Assembly: GCF_016598575.1 (NCBI RefSeq) | Contig: NZ_CP066801.1 | Location: forward strand, 2,790,001-2,854,000 | DNA from: Streptomyces sp. HSG2 | GTDB taxonomy: Bacteria > Actinomycetota > Actinomycetes > Streptomycetales > Streptomycetaceae | DNA length: 64,000 bases | Reading direction: 5' to 3' | Shown: positions 53,972-63,242 of the stretch, in pieces | Layout of the letters: each line of letters starts with the position of its first letter | Position numbering within the stretch: position 1 is the first letter of the stretch | Translations under genes and position numbers: made by a program | Notes under the pieces: model-generated | Told to the model about the DNA's origin: nothing | The model's database searches: none | What the model saw: only the letters and a program-made list of their open reading frames with translations

Positions 53972-56065
53972 ATGAACGTCTCCGAACCCTCCCCACCACA
54001 CGCCCTCGCCCTGGAGCGAGCGCACCACGAACGCTGCCGCACCGCGCTCGCCGCCATGGTCGCCGGCGCGGACGCCCACCTCGCCACCGGAGAGGACGTC
54101 TCGGCCTCCGGAGCCGACGCCGAAGTACTCGGCACACGCCTGCGCGGCCACGCCCGAGACCTCCGCGAACTGCCCCCGGGTCCCTGCTTCTTCGGCAGGA
54201 TCGACCTGCTTCCCGACGCGCCGACCAATGGCCGGCCGTGCGATCCGGAAGCGGTCGCCGACCACCCCGTCGAACCGGAGGACGCGGCGCCGACCGTCCT
54301 GCACATCGGGCGCCTGCGCATCGCGGAAGGCCCCGCGGATCAGCCGCTGGTGATGGACTGGCGAGCCCCACTCTCCCGGGCCTACTACCAGGCGACCGTC
54401 GAGGACCCCCGGGGAGTCGTCCTAAGGCGCCGCTTCGGCTGGTCGGCGGGCAGTCTCGGAGACTCCGCCGACCTCACCGGCATCGAGGACGAGCGCCTCG
54501 TCGCCGACGACACCGGCGGCGACACCCGGTGGCTCCGCGAGATCGCCCGCCCCCGTGTCGGGCCGATGCGCGACATCGTCGCGACCATCCGGCCCGAACA
54601 GGACGACCTCGTCCGCGCGGACCCGGCCGCCACCCTGTGCGTCCAGGGCGCCCCGGGCACCGGCAAGACCGCCGTGGGTCTGCACCGCGCCGCCTACCTG
54701 CTCCACACCCGTCCACGGCGGATGCGAAGCGGCGGACTGCTGGTCCTCGGCCCCCACCGCGCCTTCGTCGACTTCATCGCCGAAGTGCTGCCTTCCCTCG
54801 GCGAGTTCTCCGTCCGACAGACCACTCTTGCCGAGGAACTGGCCCGCCACCCCGTCACCGCCGCCGACGCCCCGAAAGCGGCGGCCCTCAAGCACGACCC
54901 CCGAATGGCCGAGGTCCTGCGCCGAGCCCTCCGCGGCCGGATCGACCCATGGGGAGCACCGGAGCTGACCGTGCCGGACGGCTCCCGGCGGCTACGGATC
55001 CCCCGAGAGGACCTCGCCCGGATCGTCCGCGGTGTCCGGGCCGAGGACACGCCGTACGAGGTGGGCAGGGAGCGGCTGCGCGCTCGCGTCGTGGACCAGC
55101 TGCGGCGATCGGCCGAGCGGCGCTCCTCGGTACCCGATGCCCGTTGGGTCCGGCGCGTCGCCGCGTCCCGCGCCGTCGCGGCCTGCCTGGACGCCGTCTG
55201 GCCGGCGGTCCGTGCCGAGCGGGTCCTGGCCGACCTCCTCGCCCCCGGCGAGGCGTTGACCGTCGCCGCCGACGGGATTCTGGACGCCTCCGAGCGACGG
55301 GCCCTGACGTGGGCGAAGCCGCCCCGGTCGTGGAAGTCGGCCCGCTGGTCCGCCGCCGACCTCGTCCTCCTCGACGAGATCGCCGGCCGGTCGGCGCGCC
55401 TCGGGGGATACGCGCACGTCGTCGTCGACGAAGCGCAGGACCTCTCCCCGATGGAGTGTCGGGCCATCGGGCGCCGCGCGACCGGCGGCTCGCTGACCGT
55501 GCTCGGGGACCTGGCCCAGGGCACCACCCCGTGGGCGGCCCGCGCCTGGTCGGACACGCTGGCCCATCTGGGGAGGCCTGAGGCCCCTGTCGTGGCGCTC
55601 ACCACGGGATTCCGGCTGCCGCGCGCGGTCGCCGAGTTCGCCGGGAGGCTGCTGGACCGGCTGGACGTCGACGTCCCGGCGCCCCGATCCCCGCGTGAGG
55701 CGGGGGAGGTGACGCTCGTCCGGACCGGACCGACCCGCCTTCACTCGGGTGTGGTCGACGCCGTCCGCGAGGCGCTGCGGCAGGAGGGTTCCATCGGTGT
55801 CATCGCGGCGGACACCGCCGCTCCGGCACTGCGGCAGGCGCTGTCCGCCGCCGCGATCCCGACATCGGCTCCCGGAGAATCGTGCCACCGGGTCGCCGTG
55901 CTCCCGGCCGGGCTCGCCAAGGGACTCGAGTACGACCACGTCGTCGCCGTCGAGCCCGCGGCCATCGCGGAGGCCGAGGAACGGGGCCCTCACCGGCTGT
56001 ACGTCGTCCTGACCCGCGCGGTGTCGCGACTGACCGTGGTGCACGCTCGGCCCCTGCCGTTCTGA
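53972..56065 (+). CDS. HelD/HelR-type RNA-polymerase-associated superfamily 1 helicase
   Basis: 697 residues. Coiled N-terminal arm, Walker A Gly-Ala-Pro-Gly-Thr-Gly-Lys-Thr-Ala near residue 227, Walker B Val-Val-Asp-Glu-Ala-Gln-Asp-Leu-Ser-Pro-Met-Glu near 485, and motif VI-like Tyr-Val-Val-Leu-Thr-Arg-Ala near the end. Actinobacterial relatives (HelR) push rifamycins out of RNA polymerase and confer tolerance, and HelD recycles stalled polymerase. It appears leaderless: TAGGGT (53959-53964) lies eight bases before the ATG. No rifamycin-associated element is visible upstream. Confidence 0.85.
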   Translation: MNVSEPSPPHALALERAHHERCRTALAAMVAGADAHLATGEDVSASGADAEVLGTRLRGHARDLRELPPGPCFFGRIDLLPDAPTNGRPCDPEAVADHPVEPEDAAPTVLHIGRLRIAEGPADQPLVMDWRAPLSRAYYQATVEDPRGVVLRRRFGWSAGSLGDSADLTGIEDERLVADDTGGDTRWLREIARPRVGPMRDIVATIRPEQDDLVRADPAATLCVQGAPGTGKTAVGLHRAAYLLHTRPRRMRSGGLLVLGPHRAFVDFIAEVLPSLGEFSVRQTTLAEELARHPVTAADAPKAAALKHDPRMAEVLRRALRGRIDPWGAPELTVPDGSRRLRIPREDLARIVRGVRAEDTPYEVGRERLRARVVDQLRRSAERRSSVPDARWVRRVAASRAVAACLDAVWPAVRAERVLADLLAPGEALTVAADGILDASERRALTWAKPPRSWKSARWSAADLVLLDEIAGRSARLGGYAHVVVDEAQDLSPMECRAIGRRATGGSLTVLGDLAQGTTPWAARAWSDTLAHLGRPEAPVVALTTGFRLPRAVAEFAGRLLDRLDVDVPAPRSPREAGEVTLVRTGPTRLHSGVVDAVREALRQEGSIGVIAADTAAPALRQALSAAAIPTSAPGESCHRVAVLPAGLAKGLEYDHVVAVEPAAIAEAEERGPHRLYVVLTRAVSRLTVVHARPLPF

Positions 56066-56137
56066 GACCTCCGTGAGCGAGGCTCCTCGGCGTGAGGCGG
56101 GGTGGGACGGCCGAAGGCGGACCGGATTCGGGGCGGG

Positions 56138-57376
56138 TCACGGTCCGGTGGCCGGCAGGCGGTGGCCGCGCAGGGGCGCGTTGCGCACGGCCACCACGGT
56201 GATCACCAGGGCGGCGGAGACGCTCCCCAGCACCAGCGCCACGGGCGCGGAGGTCGCCGAGGCCAACAGGCCGCCTCGAAAATTGCCCAGCTCGGGACCG
56301 GCCACGCCGACGACGTGCTCCACCGCGCCGACCCGCCCCCGGTAGGCGTCCGGCGTCTCCGACTGGATCACCGCGGCCCTGGCGACGACCGAGACGGTGT
56401 CGGCTGCGCCCGCCAGGGCCAGAAAGCCGAGGGCGGCCCACAGCGGTTCGGCCAGGGCGAAACCGGCCAGTGCCAGGCACCACGCCCCGGCCGCCGCCAG
56501 TTGGGCCGCTCCGGCGCGACGCGATCGGGTCACGGTCCCCGACAGCAGGCCCGCCGTCACACCCCCCGCCGCGAGGGCCGAGAGGAACAACCCGAGCGTG
56601 CGTGGATCGCCACCGAAACGGGCCTCGTTGACCAAGGGAAACAGGGAGATCGGCATGGCCATGAGGGTCGCCGCCGCGTCGGTCGCCAGACAGCCCCGAA
56701 GCGCCGGACGTCGCAGGATCAGCCGACCTGCCGCCCACCGTCCCCGCCGCGCGCCGGTGGGGAGCGGTTCCGGACGCAGGGAGGGCAGGCGCGTCGTGGA
56801 GAACAGGGAGATCGCGGCGGTTCCGGCGTGCAGGGCGTGCGCCCCGGCGAAGCCCGCGTGGGCGATCACCAGTCCGGCCAGGGGCGGGCCCACCAGGATG
56901 GCGCTCTGGAAGGAGGCGTGGGTCAACGCCAGACCGGCGGCGACCCGATCGGCCGGCAGCAGGCGAGCCGGGAGAGCGCGTCGGGCGGGAGCGCCCAAGG
57001 CCGCGCAGGCCGACCCCGCGGCGCTCAGGACGAACAGCGGGGCCACGCCCCGGACGTCCGACGCGGCCCACGCGTACAGGGTCGCCGCGACGAGGAGTTG
57101 ACCCGCCGCGCTCGCCCGCGCAAGGGTCCGGCGGTCCAGGGTGTCGGCGAGCGTTCCGCCGAGCATCGCCGTGGCCACGGTCGGCACCGCGGTCGCGAGT
57201 CCGATGGCTCCGGTCGCCAGGGGGCTGGACGTCAGGTCCCAGACGTGGGCGAGGGTTGCCAGCGCCGCGATCTGGGAGCCGAGTTGTGAGGCGGACGTGC
57301 CGATCCACAGGTCTCGGAAGGGGCGGCTCTCGCGTAACGGACGGATGTCCGGCGGTCGTATCCGGGGCACTCTCAC
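56138..57376 (-). CDS. MFS drug-type efflux transporter
   Basis: 412 residues from GTG 57376, overlapping the marR stop by GTGA. About 12 transmembrane helices and the MFS motif Gly-Gly-Thr-Leu-Ala-Asp-x(4)-Arg-Arg near residue 72. Similar to enterobactin/macrolide-type exporters. Coupled translation with the upstream MarR gene makes a self-regulated resistance operon. Confidence 0.88.
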   Translation of the reverse strand: MRVPRIRPPDIRPLRESRPFRDLWIGTSASQLGSQIAALATLAHVWDLTSSPLATGAIGLATAVPTVATAMLGGTLADTLDRRTLARASAAGQLLVAATLYAWAASDVRGVAPLFVLSAAGSACAALGAPARRALPARLLPADRVAAGLALTHASFQSAILVGPPLAGLVIAHAGFAGAHALHAGTAAISLFSTTRLPSLRPEPLPTGARRGRWAAGRLILRRPALRGCLATDAAATLMAMPISLFPLVNEARFGGDPRTLGLFLSALAAGGVTAGLLSGTVTRSRRAGAAQLAAAGAWCLALAGFALAEPLWAALGFLALAGAADTVSVVARAAVIQSETPDAYRGRVGAVEHVVGVAGPELGNFRGGLLASATSAPVALVLGSVSAALVITVVAVRNAPLRGHRLPATGP

Positions 57377-57858
57377 GAGGGGGCGACGAGATGGTCGGTG
57401 ATCCGGTCCCGCATGGACCGTCGCTCCAGCGCGCGGCGCAACTCGCTCACCACGGCGGTCAGCGCCACGGGGATCTCGTCGTCCAGTTCGGCCACCGCCG
57501 CGTGGGTGGCCCGCCACTCCGCCTCCAGGAAGGGCACCAGCGCCCGGGCGCGCTCCGTCAGGCGCACGAGGCGTGTCCTGGCGTCGACCCCTGGTTCCGA
57601 GGTGACAAGGCCTTCCTTGCGGAGTGCCGCGACGGTCTGGCTGGTCGCCGAGTGCGTCTGCCCCAGGGCGTCGGCGAGTTCCCCGATGGACAGGGGGCCG
57701 GTGTGCGCGAGTCGGATCAGTGGATAGGCGAAGCGTGGGCGTACCCCGTCCACGCCATGGGCCGTGTAGACCTGTTCGATCTCCGCGTCCAGGTCGGCGA
57801 GCAGGCGATGGAGGGGGAGCCAGGGGTCGGGTCGGGTGGTGGGATCCGTAGATGTCAC
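57373..57858 (-). CDS. MarR-family transcriptional regulator
   Basis: 161 residues from GTG 57858. Winged helix with Leu-Ser-Ile-Gly-Glu-Leu-Ala-Asp-Ala-Leu-Gly-Gln-Thr-His-Ser near residue 57 and wing Asp-Ala-Arg-Thr-Arg near 90. Probably leaderless: TATATT lies six bases before the start. Its own operator flanks that -10. Controls the downstream MFS gene. Confidence 0.9.
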   Translation of the reverse strand: MTSTDPTTRPDPWLPLHRLLADLDAEIEQVYTAHGVDGVRPRFAYPLIRLAHTGPLSIGELADALGQTHSATSQTVAALRKEGLVTSEPGVDARTRLVRLTERARALVPFLEAEWRATHAAVAELDDEIPVALTAVVSELRRALERRSMRDRITDHLVAPS

Positions 57859-57880
57859 AGCGCTAATATAACAGCGCTGT
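57857..57880 (-). promoter_or_regulatory. marR promoter and operator
   Basis: Two ACAGCGCT boxes (57857-57864 and 57871-57878, the second extending to a perfect ten-base palindrome to 57880) flank the -10 TATATT (plus strand AATATA, 57865-57870). A bound dimer would cover the -10 and the GTG. Confidence 0.75.
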
Positions 57881-58295
57881 CGAGATGGATCGGGTGTCGC
57901 CCGCACCCCCACGCGCCGAGTCGGTCCGGCCGCGACGGGCCCCTGTCGATCGCCCGGCGCGGGGTGGGTGGTGGCCGCCCTCGCCGACCCTCCAGGGGGC
58001 CCGGGCGTCGCCGATCTTCGAGGTCGAGTCGTCGTGTCGAACGCGTGGGCTCGTGGTGCCCGCCTCGTCGGGCCGGGGCCCCGCGTCTCGGCGGGGCCGT
58101 GAGGGACCGCGCCGACAGGGGCGTCGCCTTCGCCGGTGTCGGCACCCGGGACGGCGACACGCTTCGCTCCGGACCCTCCGGACTCGCGGCTGTCATTCCG
58201 GTGATCGTGTCGACGGACGAGCCCCCGGCGACGCCCGGTGGCGGGCCTGCTAGCAAATGCTTGCAAGAGTTAGCGCCGTGCGGCATGGTGGACGC
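57881..58295. other. 415-bp intergenic region between marR and the XRE gene
   Basis: No credible gene. Its right end holds the XRE promoter: overlapping palindromes AGCAAATGCT and CTTGCAAG within 58249-58274, with TTGCAA (58261-58266) as a possible -35, a 17-bp spacer, and CATGGT (58284-58289) as a poor -10. Confidence 0.5.
58249..58289 (+). promoter_or_regulatory. Candidate XRE promoter and operator
   Basis: Two short palindromes overlap the presumed -35. The first codon is about seven bases after the presumed -10 and no ribosome site is visible, suggesting leaderless, self-regulated expression. Confidence 0.45.
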
Positions 58296-58817
58296 ATGGC
58301 ATCCCTCAACGTCGGCGGTCTCGGCGAGTATCTCCGGGAGCAGCGGCGCAACGCGCGTTTGTCGCTGCGGCAGCTCGCCGATGCCGCCGGGGTGTCCAAC
58401 CCCTACCTGAGCCAGATCGAGCGGGGGCTTCGCAAGCCCAGCGCGGAGGTGCTGCAACAGGTGGCCAAGGCCCTGCGCATCTCCGCCGAGACGCTCTACG
58501 TGCGCGCCGGGATCCTCGACACCGAGCGGGGCCCGGAGGACGTGGAGACCCGGGCCGCCATCCTGGCCGACCCCACCCTGCACGAACGCCAGAAGCAGGT
58601 GCTGCTCCAGATCTACGAGTCCTTTCGCAAGGAGAACGGGTTCGGGGCGACCGAGGGGACGATCCCGGCGCGCGCGGCCGAGGCCGTCGGATCCGGTGGC
58701 GACGACGGCTCCATACCCGGGGGGCGCCCGGCCGGCCACACCGGCTCGGCGGGCCCCCGGGCCGGCCGGGCCGGCGACGTCGACGGCGGCGCCGACCCGC
58801 CGCAGAGCACCGGCTGA
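58296..58817 (+). CDS. XRE-family regulator (single HTH with Pro/Gly-rich tail)
   Basis: 173 residues from ATG 58296. Compact helix-turn-helix near residues 17-75 (Leu-Ser-Leu-Arg-Gln-Leu-Ala-Asp-Ala-Ala-Gly-Val-Ser, Leu-Ser-Gln-Ile-Glu-Arg-Gly) then a short helical part and a disordered Gly/Pro/Asp tail. No DUF5753 domain. Adjacent to the HBHA-like gene, which it may regulate. Confidence 0.85.
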   Translation: MASLNVGGLGEYLREQRRNARLSLRQLADAAGVSNPYLSQIERGLRKPSAEVLQQVAKALRISAETLYVRAGILDTERGPEDVETRAAILADPTLHERQKQVLLQIYESFRKENGFGATEGTIPARAAEAVGSGGDDGSIPGGRPAGHTGSAGPRAGRAGDVDGGADPPQSTG

Positions 58818-58894
58818 GCGGCGAGGACCGGCAAGCCGGACACGAAGGAAGAACAGCGGAACTCCAGTCGAACCTCATCCGGGAGGACCCACAC

Positions 58895-59626
58895 ATGACC
58901 ATCACCGACGACCTCCGCAGGACTCTCAGCTCCCCGACCCCCCTCTACTTCGCGGCCGGCACCGCCGAACTCGCCTGGCAGCAGGCGCGGAAGGTACCGG
59001 TGCTGGTGGAGCAGTTGCGGGCCGAGGCGCCGGCCCGGATCGAATCCGTGCGCAACACCGACCCGAAGGTCGTCCAGGAGAGGGCGACCGCCCGGGTGAG
59101 GGAGACCCAGGAGTCCTTGCGGACCCGGGTCGACGAGATCCTCGACGGCTTGGACACCGACCTGAGGAAGATCGGCGAGAGTGCCCAGGGGATCGCGCTG
59201 CGCGGTGTCGGCGTCGCCGCCGAGTACGCGGTGAAGGCCCGTGAGACGTACGAGAAGGTCGCCGAGCAGGGCGAGCACGCGGTGCGCACCTGGCGTGGGC
59301 AGGCCGCCGAGAGTATCGAGGACGTGGCCGAGGACATGGAGGGGCTGGCCGTGGCCGTGGAGCCCAAGCCCAGGCCGCAGCCGGCGGGGAGCAGGTCCGG
59401 CGAGAGCCGTCCGTCCGCGGCGCGTCCGTCGGCCGCCCGCCCCGCCGACACCGGGCCCGCGGGGAGCCGTCCGGCCGAGGCGAAGCCCGCGGAGACCAAG
59501 CCGGTGGGCGGCAAGCCGGCGGACACCAAGGGCTCGACGGCCAGGAAGGCGCCCGCGAAGAAGACTCCGGCCAAGAAGCCCGCCGCGGGGGACGCCGCCA
59601 AGAAGACGCCGCCGGCGGCGGGCTAG
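58895..59626 (+). CDS. HBHA-like protein with Lys/Pro/Ala-rich C-terminal tail
   Basis: 243 residues. The first 150 form amphipathic coiled-coil helices beginning Thr-Pro-Leu-Tyr-Phe-Ala-Ala-Gly, followed by a Lys/Pro/Ala tail (Ala-Pro-Ala-Lys-Lys-Thr-Pro repeats) as in mycobacterial heparin-binding haemagglutinin. Surface adhesion or lipid-body binding are known for relatives; the Streptomyces role is unknown. No signal peptide. Confidence 0.82.
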   Translation: MTITDDLRRTLSSPTPLYFAAGTAELAWQQARKVPVLVEQLRAEAPARIESVRNTDPKVVQERATARVRETQESLRTRVDEILDGLDTDLRKIGESAQGIALRGVGVAAEYAVKARETYEKVAEQGEHAVRTWRGQAAESIEDVAEDMEGLAVAVEPKPRPQPAGSRSGESRPSAARPSAARPADTGPAGSRPAEAKPAETKPVGGKPADTKGSTARKAPAKKTPAKKPAAGDAAKKTPPAAG

Positions 59627-59703
59627 GACCCGGCCGTCGGCCGGTGGGCCGAGCGTGGCTCACGGAACGCGGCCGCCGGGCCGGACGAGGTCCGGACCGG
59701 CGC

Positions 59704-59737
59704 GGCGGCGGACGGGCGCTCTCGCCCGTCCGCCGCC
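59704..59737. terminator. Hairpin after the HBHA-like gene
   Basis: Perfect 15-bp GC-rich stem with a CTCT loop. Confidence 0.8.
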
Positions 59738-59911
59738 GGGGGCCCGATCCGTCCGGCGCGGGTCTCCCGACCGGTGAATCGGGAAGCGCGTGGAAGACGC
59801 CGCCCGACGGGCGGATCGGCCCGCGCGGTACGAACGGAAGTGCGCCGGGCACCTCGGGGATGTCCGGTTCGTTCTCCGGGTACGGTGGGCGGGTAGGGAC
59901 GAATCGAACTG

Positions 59912-60262
59912 GTGGTGGACGTTGTGCTGATGCAGGGTTTCGCGAGCCTGATGTGGCTGCTGAGCATGGCGCTGATCCTTTTCAGCGGCTTCGCTCTGTT
60001 CGACGCCGCCATCCGCCGGGAGGACGCCTACCGGGCGGCGGACAAGAAGACGAAGCCGTTCTGGCTGATCATCCTGGGGCTCGCCTTCGTGGTGAACCTG
60101 ATCTTCAACGTCCTGTCGTTCCTGCCGATCATCGGTCTCATCGCGACCATCGTCTACATGGTCGACGTCAGGCCCGCGCTGCGGGGCCTGTCGGGCGGCG
60201 GTCGCACCCGCCGGGGCTCCAGCAGCGACGGCCCGTACGGCCCGTGGAACGGCGGACGGTAG
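59912..60262 (+). CDS. DUF2516 membrane protein
   Basis: 116 residues from GTG 59912; GTG 59924 or ATG 59930 are alternatives. Two to three transmembrane helices (about residues 8-28, 50-70 and 73-88) and a Gly/Arg/Ser tail. Actinobacterial family without known function. No clear neighbour partner. Confidence 0.78.
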   Translation: MVDVVLMQGFASLMWLLSMALILFSGFALFDAAIRREDAYRAADKKTKPFWLIILGLAFVVNLIFNVLSFLPIIGLIATIVYMVDVRPALRGLSGGGRTRRGSSSDGPYGPWNGGR

Positions 60263-60368
60263 GAACCAGGCGGACCGGACCCGCGCGGTGGGGGAGGGAC
60301 CGCGGAAGCCGCCGGGCTCTCCTCGTTCCCCGAGGGGTTTCCCGCCCCGGAGCGGGCGGGGCCGAGTG

Positions 60369-62150
60369 TCAGGGCCGTCTGTCGAGCAGGACGGCGGCCA
60401 CGTCGTCGGCCAGTTCGCCCCCGTTGAGTGCGCGGGCCTCGTTCACCGCGGCGGTGAGCAACTCCTCCCCGCGCAGGCCGTCGTCGAGTTGTCGGCGGAC
60501 CATCTCCAGCATGCCTTCCTGGCCCAGCCGCTCCCGGCCCTCGCCGATGTAGCCCTCGACGAGGCCGTCGGTGTAGAGCATCAGGCTCCACTCCGCGCCG
60601 AGTCGCACCTGCGCGCGAGGCCAGCGGGCCTCGGGCAGCAGACCCAGCGCCGGGCCGTTGTCCTGGTGCGGCAACAGGCGGGCGCCGGAGCCGGGAGCGG
60701 CCACCAGGGGCGCGGGGTGGCCGGCGAGCCAGAGGCCCGCGCTGTCGCCCTCGGGCGCGATTTCCACCGTGCACAACGTGGCGAAGATCTCCTCGTCGGC
60801 GCGCTCGTGCTCCAGCACCTGTTGCAGCGTCCCGAGCAGTCGGTCGCCGCAGAGCCCCGCGAGGGTGAGGGCGCGCCACGCTATGCGCAGTTCCACGCCG
60901 AGCGCCGCCTCGTCCGGGCCGTGGCCGCAGACGTCACCGATCATGGCGTGCACGGTTCCGTCCGGCGTTCTGACCACGTCGTAGAAGTCGCCGCCGAGCA
61001 GCGCGCGCGAACGGCCGGGGCGGTATCGCGCGGCGAAGCGGAGCGAGGAGCCCTCCAGGAGCGGTGTGGGCAGCAGGCCGCGTTCCAGGCGCGCGTTCTC
61101 CTGCGCGCGCAGGCGGCCTTCGGCCAGGCGTCGTTCGGCCGCGTCGGAGCGTCTGCGCTCCACCGCGTAGCGGATCGCGCGGCTCAGCAGCCGGCCGTCC
61201 AATTCGTCGCGGAACAGGTAGTCCTGCGCGCCGACCGCCACGGCCTCGGCGCCGCGTTCGGCGTCGGCGGAACCGGTGAGCGCGAGGACGGCGTGCCGGG
61301 GGGCCAGCTCCAACACCTTCCGCAGGACCGCCAACTCGTCCTCGTCGGCGTCCCGGTCGGGTTGGCGGTCCGGGGCGGGCAGGGCCAGGTCCAGCAGGAT
61401 GCAGTGGACGTCGTCGGTCAGGAGGCGCCCCGCCTCGGTGAGGTTGCGCGCGGTGCGGACCCGGATCGGGTTGCCGGCCTGATCGAGCAGATCGGGGATG
61501 ACCGGGGACCCACCGGGGTCGTCCTGGATCAGCAGCACCGTCAACTGCCCGTCGGCGGTGCCCCTGCCGCGGTCCGCCTCGGGTCTCGTCGGGCTCGCCG
61601 TCGACTCGGGGGCGGGGGGCGTGGCGTCGGTGTGCTCGGGAGTGCTCCTCCTCGGCTCGGACCGCTCCGGGCCCGTCGGTCGAGGGACGGACCGCTCCGG
61701 GGCCGACCGGCGGGCCGGACCGCCCGCCGGGGGTGTGTTCTCCGGCTCTCCGCGGGGAGGGTCGTCGGGCCGTGGTCCGTCCCCGGTGGTGCCGACGTGG
61801 CGCACGAGCGGGTGGCCCCGGTCGGGGCCGGGGCCCGCGGTGTGACCAGGCCCACCGTGCGGCCCCGCCGGGTCGCGCGGCGGATCGTGGCGTCGGGTGG
61901 GTCCGGGCGGGTGCTCGCGGGCGGCGGCGTGGTCCGGCGCGGCGACGGGGTGGGGCGTGGTCGGCGCCGCTTCGGGGCCGGCGCCGAGCCCGTATCGGTC
62001 CCATGCGGTCGGGCGCCGCCGAGGGGGCTCGAACGGGACGCCGGAGAACGGCGTGCGGGGGGCCGATCCCGGCGGCCCGGGCGGATCGGCGGCGGGCTGA
62101 CCGCTTTCCGCGGCCGGGATCGCTCTCTGCCGCGGTACGGGTGCGGTCAA
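60369..62150 (-). CDS. SpoIIE-type PP2C phosphatase with N-terminal receiver-like domain
   Basis: 593 residues from TTG 62150 (GGAAGGAA upstream). A Pro/Gly/Arg-rich N-terminal 200 residues, a receiver-like domain (Leu-Ile-Gln-Asp-Asp-Pro near 208, Leu-Leu-Asp-Leu near 250), then a PP2C phosphatase core with Gly-Gly-Asp-Phe-Tyr-Asp near 383, Gly-Asp-Val-Cys-Gly-His-Gly near 401 and Asp-Asp-Val-Ala near the end. Such phosphatases act on anti-sigma antagonists in partner-switching circuits; RsbW-like kinases occur in this window (10662), though pairing is unproven. Confidence 0.88.
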   Translation of the reverse strand: MTAPVPRQRAIPAAESGQPAADPPGPPGSAPRTPFSGVPFEPPRRRPTAWDRYGLGAGPEAAPTTPHPVAAPDHAAAREHPPGPTRRHDPPRDPAGPHGGPGHTAGPGPDRGHPLVRHVGTTGDGPRPDDPPRGEPENTPPAGGPARRSAPERSVPRPTGPERSEPRRSTPEHTDATPPAPESTASPTRPEADRGRGTADGQLTVLLIQDDPGGSPVIPDLLDQAGNPIRVRTARNLTEAGRLLTDDVHCILLDLALPAPDRQPDRDADEDELAVLRKVLELAPRHAVLALTGSADAERGAEAVAVGAQDYLFRDELDGRLLSRAIRYAVERRRSDAAERRLAEGRLRAQENARLERGLLPTPLLEGSSLRFAARYRPGRSRALLGGDFYDVVRTPDGTVHAMIGDVCGHGPDEAALGVELRIAWRALTLAGLCGDRLLGTLQQVLEHERADEEIFATLCTVEIAPEGDSAGLWLAGHPAPLVAAPGSGARLLPHQDNGPALGLLPEARWPRAQVRLGAEWSLMLYTDGLVEGYIGEGRERLGQEGMLEMVRRQLDDGLRGEELLTAAVNEARALNGGELADDVAAVLLDRRP

Positions 62151-62372
62151 CGTCCTGGTTCCTTCCGTCCCCCCGGCGTGGTGGGACGAGGGACTTCGAC
62201 CCACCGACGGGGACCATAGCCGGTGGCGTCGGGGCGACGGAATGGCTCGGGACACGCGGGTCGGCGGTCGGAACCGGTCATATGTCGTGCTCATCGGCGC
62301 GGTTGGTCGCCTGCCACCGCGGGTCGGGGGATGACGAAGGTCACGTCGGGTCGGGGCGAGGTGTCTCCCGGG

Positions 62373-63242
62373 TCACGTGGGCGCCGTCACGTCTGTCCCG
62401 CGCGGGGCCCGGCGGGGGAAGGCCCCCGCCAGCGTGGCGGGCTCCACGGCCGCCCAGTCCACCGTCACCTCGCCCTGCCGCCAGCGCGCGGGACCGTCGA
62501 CCACCGGCCACCGCGCGGCCAGGTCCCGCACCGCCCTGCCCCACCGCTGGCGGGCGCCGTAGGCGGCGTAGGGGGCCGCGGCAGCCCAGGCGTGGTCGAA
62601 GTCCCGGAGGAACGCGTGTACGGGCTCGCCCGGCACGTTGCGGTGGATCAGCGCCTTCGGGAGGCGTTCCGCCAGGTCGGACGGGCGGTCCAGGGAGCCG
62701 AGACGGGCGGCGAAGGTCACGGTGCGGGGCCCTTCGGGGCCGAGCGCGACCCACACGTGCCGGCGTCCGATCTCGTCGCAGGTGCCCTCGACCAGCAATC
62801 CCCCCCTGGTGTGCTCCCCCGGTGGGGACAGCCGGGCGCAGAGCCGCCGCCAGACGTCGACGACCTCGGACTCGTCGTACTGGCGCAGCACGTTCGCCGC
62901 GCGGATCAACAGCGGGCGCCGGGGCAACGGGACCTCGAAGCCGCCGTGTCGGAAACGCAACCCCTCCCGCGTGTGCGGTTCGGCCGCCGCGACCCGGTCC
63001 GGGTCGATCTCGACCCCCACCACTCGGGTGCCGGGGGCGACCGCGCGCAGTCGGAGGAGCAGTTCGACGGCCGTCCACGGCGCCGCGCCGAACCCGAGGT
63101 CCACGGTCACGGGGTCACCGGCGCGCCGGAGTTCCGCGCCGTGCGTGGCGGCGATCCACCGGTCCATGCGGCGCAGCCGGTTCGGGTGGGTCGTCCCGCG
63201 CGTGGCCGTGCCCACCGGGCGGGTCGGGGCGCGCTGTGTCAT
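62373..63242 (-). CDS. Class I SAM-dependent methyltransferase-like protein
   Basis: 289 residues. SAM-binding motif I Val-Asp-Leu-Gly-Phe-Gly-Ala-Ala-Pro near residue 47, then Val-Gly-Val-Glu-Ile-Asp-Pro near 76. Actinobacterial-type; substrate unknown. The acceptor region is not conserved with any methyltransferase I recognise. Confidence 0.78.
   Translation of the reverse strand: MTQRAPTRPVGTATRGTTHPNRLRRMDRWIAATHGAELRRAGDPVTVDLGFGAAPWTAVELLLRLRAVAPGTRVVGVEIDPDRVAAAEPHTREGLRFRHGGFEVPLPRRPLLIRAANVLRQYDESEVVDVWRRLCARLSPPGEHTRGGLLVEGTCDEIGRRHVWVALGPEGPRTVTFAARLGSLDRPSDLAERLPKALIHRNVPGEPVHAFLRDFDHAWAAAAPYAAYGARQRWGRAVRDLAARWPVVDGPARWRQGEVTVDWAAVEPATLAGAFPRRAPRGTDVTAPT

Noticed and set aside
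57885..58253. Open frame in the gap between marR and the XRE gene
   Set aside because: Its translation is Arg/Pro-rich, without recognisable features or a ribosome site, as is usual for non-coding frames in this genome.
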